Shown one piece after another: positions 56,749 through 64,000 of a stretch of 64,000 bases of DNA. The DNA is taken from NCBI GenBank assembly GCA_001683735.1, contig LUGG01000009.1, positions 124,001 through 188,000 on the forward strand, given 5' to 3'. The stretch is from Grifola frondosa (taxonomy: Eukaryota; Basidiomycota; Agaricomycetes; Polyporales; Grifolaceae). The notes beneath the pieces were generated by a model. The model did not search any database, was not told the origin of the DNA, and saw only the letters and a program-made list of their open reading frames with translations. Numbering within the stretch: position 1 is the first letter of the stretch; each line of letters begins with the position of its first letter. Both the position numbers and the translations under genes were made by a program.

Positions 56749-58159
56749 TACAGGTAACTTCCAGTGTTTGCAAGAAAGCACTATAAGCAATAAAGATGCA
56801 TCAAATTGAGATATCACAGCAAAATCATTATACCAATGATTTCTTCATCACTCTTATTTCAAACCTCTTCATCTCATAGGATACTGATTTTGCACTTCTT
56901 TATTGATGACACAATCACAACTGCTATTGAACTTAAACCCCATAATTGCTATTCTTTCATTGAAGAAGAAACACCATGCACCCTCACACACAGTAGCATG
57001 TGTGTGATTATTATGACAAGAGGAATGTAAGTGAGTGAAGACACCTCCAAGCATATAAAAATGGAGATCAAAATGGGACAAAGGACCAAGACCAAGATCA
57101 CCTAGATGCTCATCATCTCTGAGTGAGCAGAAATTAGATGTGGTTGCTGTGCACAAGTAATGTGACTCATGGTTGGTGAGTATGCAGCTTTTTTTCTGGA
57201 AGACCTGTATAATATCTCCAACTGAGAATTCACTTGTCACCACTTTTGTGCCATAAGCATATAAATTTGAGAATCTTGCACAGAACACTTATATATCAGA
57301 ATGAAGCACTGTTTGTGCTCAGTGTGGAGACTGAGAATAAAGACTAAAAATGGCTTGTTAGACACATGGCACTGATAATCCCGAGATTGCATGTTAGAGA
57401 TGTGTGTGCATTGATAAAAAACTCCATTGCAGAACAGAAGCTTATAAAAACAAAAGAAAACTGGTGAAACACATTGTGTTGTAAAATTATTAGATGAAAG
57501 TACAATAAATGACCATATAACATGCATCAAGTAAAACTATTAGCAATGTAGTGTGGAAGTGAAAAGGTGTGCCTGCCAGTGCAACCAACTATAAATCACA
57601 ACTAAAGTTGATCTCAATGTTTGAACCCAGCAAAGCTGAATGCTGCTGCTGCAACTAAGCAAGATGCCAAAGGCAACAGTATAATAACAGAGATGATGAT
57701 AAACCAAGATTTAGCATGATTGGCAATGCTGCTTGCAGAAAAAGGTCCAACACCAGAAATGATTATACTTTTATGAGCACTAATCATGATGACTCCTGTA
57801 ATTAAGCAATCAGCAATAGTGCAAACATACAGTTTCATTCTACCAGTACATATATGCCAGCAATGTTGTCTGCAAATTGGGTACAAAATACTCAAACATG
57901 TTACAAAACTAGTATATAAACAAGGTAAAACACAGTGTAAGTGCAGGATGATTATGAAGCAATGACAAGGAATTGTGAAACAGCAAAAGTAATTTGCATC
58001 AACTCAAATGTGTAAGTGAATCAAATGTCATTACAGGATGGCAGGCATGGCATGCTTACCATATTTCTTCTTAGGTCTACCTGGATAAATTTGAGAGATC
58101 ACCCACTTCAGTGGCAACCCATTTATTAAAGGCAGATCACCTGTAATCCATGTGAATAT
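56749..58159. other. AT-rich relic DNA, unassigned
   Basis: This is CpG-poor sequence with long AT-biased frames on the minus strand (56869-57288; 57614-57895, with hydrophobic segments). No family was recognised. It is probably old transposon or gene debris. Confidence 0.3.
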
Positions 58160-59060
58160 ACCCAGGTCAAATTATGGGTTTAACTGGATATGTCCTTGAC
58201 TGTGTCAGTTCCTAGAATAGTAAATGTGAAAAATGGTTCTGATTTTGCTGTTGAAGCTTATTCTCTCAATGAGTTTCTGCCTTGCAAGAAATAACACCAT
58301 GACTGCCCCCTGATAGCTTCCTGATGGTTTTTGCCCATCATAAAGGTCAAATTTTCAAAGTCAAAGAATCTTCAGCTTGATGTAATTGCTGAATCAAAAC
58401 TCAGCAAGGGTCATTGCAGGAACATCTATCAAGTGTTTGCTATGGACCTCTATGACTCTTTCCACCCCTCAGACTCTCTGGAGCCTCCTATGACACCAGT
58501 TCTTTCTGAGCTAGTCATCAAGTCACCTCTTAGCAGATAGCACTCTGATTTAGCACTAAAAGCAATAATTTATCAGGAGATGATGAAGCTTTAGGGAGTA
58601 TCTATAGCAAGATGCTATGGTTGATTCAAGATAGTTTTAGAAAATGGGTATAGCATCCATGGTCTGGCAGATGATCCCTCAGATGATGATATTATTATCT
58701 CACTGAGCACAAAGCTGATGTTTCTCTTACTGGAGCACTTTGATGATCCCTTGACAATGAAGGTGAACTATGAAGAAAAGTGAAAGCTCATAAATATGCA
58801 AGTCATATGATTTTTCTGACCATCTGTGTTATGGTGACAGCAAAGAAAGATCTTTGGCAGGTGTTCTCCAATCTCAGGCATGTGAGTATCAAGCATTTTA
58901 ACATACATTACAACAACATCCTCTGTGCACCTAAATATCTCTCATCTTTCCCTGGAAAGAAGTGTCCATTCCATAAATGCATTCATCAATTCTGTGTCAT
59001 TAATTTTAACCAGGCCATAAGATCAGATTACAGTATGTTGGGACACCAGACTGTGACACA
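58160..59060 (+). pseudogene. Decayed copy of the orphan kinase (copy 3)
   Basis: It is alignable by eye to the intact kinase at 27445. Relic NGSDFAVEAYSLNEF matches ENGADIAVEAHLLNEF. KVKFSKSKNLQLDVIAESKL matches the glycine-loop approach, SDSLEPPMTPVLSELVIK matches the VIK block, and MFLLLEHFDDPLTMKVNYEE and LWQVFSNLRHVSIKHFNIHY (HRD lost, now HFN) follow, then ILCAPKYLSSFPGKKCPFHK and VINFNQAIRSDY (DFD now NFN). The changes are mostly C to T or G to A, with stops from CAG (to TAG) and TGG (to TGA). The copy breaks off near 59060; its 3' end reappears at 61110. Confidence 0.85.
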
Positions 59061-61109
59061 TCAGCAAAAAGTCGGCCACACAATAACTCATGCAAGTGCT
59101 TACCAGCATTCCCCAATCTGGCAGTCAATGTCAGGAGGCTACAAGACATCACGCACTTGCTGAAGCTTACCAGCAACTGGCTCAGTCTGAGATGTAGCAT
59201 ATCAGTAACTGTAAGTGATGACATATTGTGAATTTTCTGTAGTGTATTTTATTCCACCCTGTTCATTCTATAGGGTCCTTATAGTATATTTTATTGCTCT
59301 ACATTCACTCTGTAAAGTCCCTGTAATACATTTTCTTCCACTCTGTCTGCTCTCCAGGTTTGCTGCTCAAACATATTATACATTGAGTATACAAATACAC
59401 ACATTTACAATGGCATCTGCATGAAACTTTCTGTGTCATCTCCACTCATTTTGATGGTCCTCATGCAAGATACACTGGCAGAATGTGCCCAAGCACAATG
59501 CTGAACACATCGAACACCACCTAGTGCTTGAGTCCTGTGTGTGCCAATAAACCCACATGTTTTCCAGTGACTCAAAATCACATCCTAAGTAGAAACTGCC
59601 CCATGTATTAAGGGGCATAGATGTAGCTATTTGTGCAAGTTAGTGCACCTTGTCTAGCAAGGTGGGGTCCTGATAAGCATAAAAAATGTTGAGGTCAAAT
59701 GCAAAAGCACTGAAGTATTCTCGCTCGGTGAGTTCTGGCACAACAAGATTGTCCTCTTTCTGTGTGTCCTACAGAGTGATCAAGTGCTGTGGGCTGGGTA
59801 GCTGCTGTGAGCGAGAACATGAAGATAAGCATGGCAGTAGCAGTGGCATGCTCCCAGGGCCTGTCTTGATGCTGAGTGTGGGGGCAACACGAAGGGCACA
59901 TCAGAGATTGGGGTGAATATATGTTGTCACCACTTTAGGACTTGAATATTTGAAGTAGTGACAGAGTTTGAACTGTCCCTACAAAGGAGCATGACTGTGT
60001 CTTTGAACTCAAACATTTCTTGACTCATACTTAGTGTTGCCACAACTTAGTCACACCTGTTTCAGCTTTTTAGATATTTTGACATGAGTTTTGCAGATAA
60101 TTACATTATCTCAATTGAAATCAATAGCTAAGACGTATATGTATTTGGCTGTAACACAACTATTTGCATAATTATCTTTGTTATGTTTCAATTTCAGTTA
60201 CATTGGTAAAATAAATAAAAAACTGACTAAAAAGTTGGACTTTATATTCAGCTTTTTGACCATATCACCACCAATACATTGTATAACATTTTTTTTCCTT
60301 TGGCATACACATGTCGCTATATCCAGGCTACAAAATGAAGGTGATATCACTGTGATATCTGAAAAACTGCACAAGTTATAAGTCATATATCATTTAGGCC
60401 TGACTTAGCTGCAGCAACACTATTCATACTCTCATCTTTCTCATCTCTTATTTTGTTTCTTTGCCTCAGGTCCTACGTTTGTACATTGATGAGTATGAAT
60501 TATTATTTGTATATTAATATATCTTAGCTGCTAACTAAATTATCCTATATTTGCCAGAGCTAAGTATATACATATTTTTATAGTGCTATTATATTTATAT
60601 CTTTACAGTTATTTTCCTCTAGCTGCTTGCTAAAAGTCAGGGTTAGTTTGCAGGACAGAGTATTTGTATATAATTATTATGTATACTGTATTTAGATTAT
60701 TGATTGTATAGTATTGACTGAGCAAATGAATATCAGAATGGCATTTAATATTGATCGACCCACAGTGCTCAATAGTGGCTGATCTTGCCGGATGTTGGTA
60801 CCAGGTTGCCTATATCCCACCAAAGGCTCTTACTGGTCTGGTAGTATCTTATCACCATTGGCCGTGAGTGCCCAAGTTCATGATCAATGCAGGTCAATGC
60901 TGATAAAATACTGCCAGATCAACATCCTAATTTGATAATATCTTATTAAACTGGCACCTGCACCTTGGCAAATCTGGTAGAGGCTGCCAGTCTGGCAACA
61001 CTTGACAGTATGGAGGGGATTAGTGCAAGCAACCCTAGCTTTGGGTTAGAATATATTCGATGGTGAGTCTTGTATTCTTCTATATTCTACTTTGGGCAGG
61101 GTGACTTTT
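59061..61109. other. AT-rich 2.05-kb segment splitting the kinase relic
   Basis: This lies between the two parts of the kinase relic, so it is probably an insertion. Parts are mixed: 59060-59210 and 59700-59900 are less AT-rich, and 60750-61040 has repeated CTGGCA/TGCCAG words. I see no transposase motif, LTR or clear terminal repeats. Confidence 0.4.
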
Positions 61110-61185
61110 CACTGATGCAAGATGTTAGTTTGCGAGTGGTTTTTGAAGGTGTTGTGGGAGGATATCACTTTGAGCCTTTTGATAT
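61110..61185 (+). pseudogene. Kinase relic copy 3, 3' end
   Basis: VVFEGVVGGYHFEPF here matches GVLEGVAGGYRVEPW at the 3' end of the intact kinase (28415-28460), again with C-to-T type changes (CGC to CAC, and others). It is the displaced tail of the relic at 58160-59060. Confidence 0.7.
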
Positions 61186-62090
61186 TATCATACTGATGTA
61201 TTTCTATATCATGCACTGTATCACATTTAGTATAAGTGGTTGGTGGCAGTAACACACAAAGTTGTTGATGCTCATGCATCATGTACAGGGCAGAGTTAGT
61301 AGCTACAGGCATGTGTACTTTTAGTAATTGGATGAAGTTGCAAGCAACATGTATATATAGTGCTATAAATTCATTTCAAATATGTTCATTTTGGTACAGT
61401 GGAGCAGACATTTAAGCACCCAGGTCTCAAGGATCTGAAGACTGTAGGGCATGGGGAATTAGCTTCTGCTAATTAGCAGCAGGTAATTCAATACACCATG
61501 TGAATTACAGTAAATTATGGTAAATCTCACGGGGGCTCAAAAACAGGCATAAATTTGGGTAAATCTCAATGAAGTGTTTGTGCATAGATGATGCATGGAA
61601 ATGTGAGGCCAATTTCAGTGAAATACATTTTCGTGCGAAACTCAATATTGTGGATCTCAATGATTTAGGCCAGTCTGGAGTGTTAATTGGCGCCTAAATG
61701 TACGGGTTAATCTAACTTGGCCGTTGATATTCTTGCACTTAGGAAACATATTTCCTTCGAACCTCCCATGTCAAGATTTACACTCTCTGTTAACAGGGCA
61801 GAATGGTCGGGATATTGAGCAAGAGTCTCCGTGAAAATCAGACTGTTTTAGAGCACAATGTACAGTTAGTTACGGCTCGGTAAATTACAGTAAAATACAT
61901 AGGTAAATTTGGGTACCTGTGAGGACATACTATAAATTACCAGTAAATTAGAGGCTAGGATGAAATTCACCGTGCCCTAGAAGACTGAGGATCGCTCCGT
62001 CGCTCTTAGCTTTCATTTGATACTTAATTCACATAGCATCTATGGTCTACAGCTAGCTTTCACCCACGATTCCTGTCTTTTTCTGCAATC
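61186..62090. other. AT-rich to normal-GC transition, gene-free
   Basis: No gene is supported. Between 61470 and 61940 short words recur (AATTACAGTAAA, GGTAAATTTGGG, TAAATTACCAGTAAATT), and CTGCTAATTAGCAG is a 14-bp palindrome near 61466. The sequence reads like a small repeat or non-autonomous element. The last part should hold the arrestin promoter. Confidence 0.4.
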
Positions 62091-64000
62091 ATGGCACAAC
62101 AGACTAGGCCTGAGCCGATGAATGCCTCGCCCTATCATTCGAAGGTGAAAGTGTCTTTGAAGCTGGCCGATCCGCTCTTTGTCGCTGGGGGAATGTGACC
62201 GGAAAGATGGAGATGGAGTGCAAGGCGGACAAGGGCCTCGGTATTGGCGCAATGATGGTCGAACTGTATGCGATAGAAGGTAGACTTCACTCTTCTCGTG
62301 AATTCATGTATCTCTCATCAGCCCCAAGAGCTCACATCCAGAGATCACTCTGCGACTTCTACATTTCTGCATAGTAGACGTATGTTCCAAGGCCCCAGTT
62401 TGCCACCTTCCAATGCCGTACACCCGTATCCTCTGCCAGGAGAGCCATCATTACCCGCACATCATTATCCTGCTCGGCGCGGCATTACGACCTTTCTCTT
62501 CCAGTTTCCCTTGCCTGAATCTTCACCTTCATCTATCGACTTCGGATCTGGCCTTGCGTGCGTGAGATATGAAGTCAGAGCAAGTGTCAGCGTCTCCTGG
62601 AAGGGAGAGAATAGGCTCGTTACCGACAAGAAACAAGTAGATGTGGCAGAGTGCTTTGAGGAGGATTTCGCGAGGGTCGAGCCCGAAGGCGTCATAGTGG
62701 GCGAGAACGGCAAGATTTGGATGCAAGGCAAGGTCGTTGGGGGATTCATGATTGCTGGTCAGCCCGCTTGCATTGAACTCCAGGTCAAGAACCACTCTTC
62801 GAAGAAGGTAGATTCCCGCAGGCAGTAAGTACGCTCAATCTTCTAATGAATTTTCACCACAGAATACTGGATTATCGGTGTCCCTGACTCGAGAGCTTTG
62901 TCTACCTAATGTACCCCCGGGAGAGAAGCCTCCGTTGCAGATATCTGACACACTGACGTCGGTGTCCTTCCGCGGTCCCGAATACATCATATTGCCTGGG
63001 GCAGAGGGCGTAGCTAACCTTGTGTTCAACTTACCTCGGAACGCCAGAGGAGCCAAAGGAGGGCGACGACAAGGCGATGAAGAACAAGAGCCAACTACAG
63101 AATGCTTGTTCGAGGTGCGTTGTGTTGCTAGCATCAAACTTTCTATGGGCATCGCAAGGTGCGTCGAGCAATCTCATCATATTTTCTCACCTCACGTCCA
63201 CGATGAACAGTAAGAACATCACACTGGATATCCCAGTGACTATCTTACATCCGGCTGCGTTATCCGCTTTGCCTGAGCCAGATTCATATGCGGCACTTCC
63301 ACAACCTTACGGTGCGCCCATCTACGATGCTCCATTGCTATACCATCCTCCGACATCCCCAATACCATACTTGGACCGTTCTGTAAGCCCATACTCATAT
63401 CCAGCACCTCTCGTGTCACCGCCGTTGCTGCCATACGTCGAACATGGCCAAGTGTGGCTCCCTCCTCCTCAAGGATATCCATACCACCCGTATCGTCTCC
63501 GCCGTTGTTACCTTACCACTACCACCCAATATTTCCTCCCAGTCTTGTTCCTCCTCACGCTATTCCGCCGCGCCCGTCCAGCGCAGAGCCGACTCCATCG
63601 CAGTTGTTGAATGGTCTGCCTTCTTCCGCTGTCCAACAGCCGCTGCTGCCCATGCCTGCAGATGGCCAGCACGTGGGCGAGCGCAGGAGGGCAAGGGCGA
63701 ACGCGCGTCCCGGATCGCACAGCACCTCCGCATGTCTTCACGACACCGCTCCGCCTCACCGCCTGCACATCGATTCCCCGTGCCCGAACATGCAGCACTT
63801 GGAATCCCGAGCGCTGCTGCTGCTGGCGCAGGTCTCTCCAGCGCCAGCTCCTTGTCATCGCCACAGACCCATTTGCCTCATCCGCCCGCACCCACACTCT
63901 CCGTCGCCGCGCTCCCGCAGGGAGCAGTCGTCGCTCCGCGCCCGATGCTCTCGCCTAAACACTCGTTCTGTAACGACCCTTTCATGCAAACTACGCAGGT
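62091..64000 (+). CDS. Arrestin-domain protein (runs off window; frameshifts)
   Basis: Exons 62091-62279, 62322-62807, 62863-63158 and 63211 onward. The arrestin N-domain reads KVKVSLKLADPLFVAGG, TGKMEMECKADKGLGIG, RRGITTFLFQFPLPE and GSGLACVRYEVRASVSVSWK. The C-domain reads MQGKVVGGFMIAGQPACIEL and PPLQISDTLTSVSFRGPEYI. After it comes a Pro/Tyr-rich tail (PYSYPAPLVSPPLLPYVEHG). In fungi such alpha-arrestins recruit the Rsp5 ubiquitin ligase to membrane transporters; a PPxY-type tail would fit, but none is certain here. Frames break at about 62192 (one A short), 62322-62325 (one C short) and 63493-63497. The gene continues past the window end. Confidence 0.75.

Overview
This window is nuclear DNA of a basidiomycete fungus, probably an agaricomycete. 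The signs are dense genes cut by many short introns (about 45-65 nt, GTRNGT...YAG), a FunK1-family kinase, a family of orphan kinases, and relics of Plavaka, Harbinger, Tc1/mariner and chromodomain Ty3/gypsy elements. Gene models below were spliced by hand from reading frame and family conservation. Where exon lengths sum to a multiple of three I say so.

Region 1 (1-36.8 kb) is gene-rich with balanced GC. In order it holds: the 5' end of a UDP-glucose:glycoprotein glucosyltransferase (-), a FunK1 kinase (+), a TBC Rab-GAP (-), COA6 (+), two unrecognised genes (+), POP5 (+), an 8-amino-7-oxononanoate synthase-like enzyme (-), a CK1-like kinase (+), a small single-pass membrane protein (+), a short-chain dehydrogenase (-), a second CK1-like kinase (+), CK2 beta (-), a GUP1-type MBOAT acyltransferase (+), a truncated DUF4139-family gene run into a kinase fragment (+), a nuclease-like protein with a PD-(D/E)XK-type motif (-), an intact orphan kinase (+), a secreted internally duplicated protein (-), an FAD monooxygenase (-) and a TPR protein (-). 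Several of these genes need one or more single missing bases to stay in frame: the synthase, the dehydrogenase, the second CK1-like kinase, GUP1 (at least eight), the nuclease-like gene, the monooxygenase and the arrestin at the right edge. Others are perfectly in frame. This is either uncorrected indels in the assembly or real decay.

Region 2 (36.8-39.8 kb) has no recognised gene. It holds short repeat clusters: repeated CACGTGATAC boxes, a 44-47 bp direct repeat pair, an array of AACCGTGAA-like motifs in both orientations, and CGGCCGG boxes.

Region 3 (39.8-62 kb) is an AT-rich, CpG-poor transposon graveyard. Coding relics of a Plavaka transposase, a PIF/Harbinger transposase with its Myb-like partner, a gag protein and a 1.6 kb Tc1/mariner element can still be read. 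They carry many C-to-T type changes, including Arg (CGA) codons turned into TGA. A much younger, GC-normal Ty3/gypsy chromodomain element (49107-56322) sits inside the Tc1 relic, flanked by a 5-bp GCCTT duplication. A decayed copy of the orphan kinase from 27.4 kb lies at 58.2-59.06 kb, and its 3' end is displaced to 61.1 kb.

Region 4 (62.1-64 kb) returns to normal GC with an arrestin-domain gene (+) that runs off the window.

The housekeeping genes do not form one pathway. The locus worth most attention is 23.8-28.5 kb, where a nuclease-like protein lies between two copies of its neighbouring kinase family, with the third, decayed copy at 58 kb.
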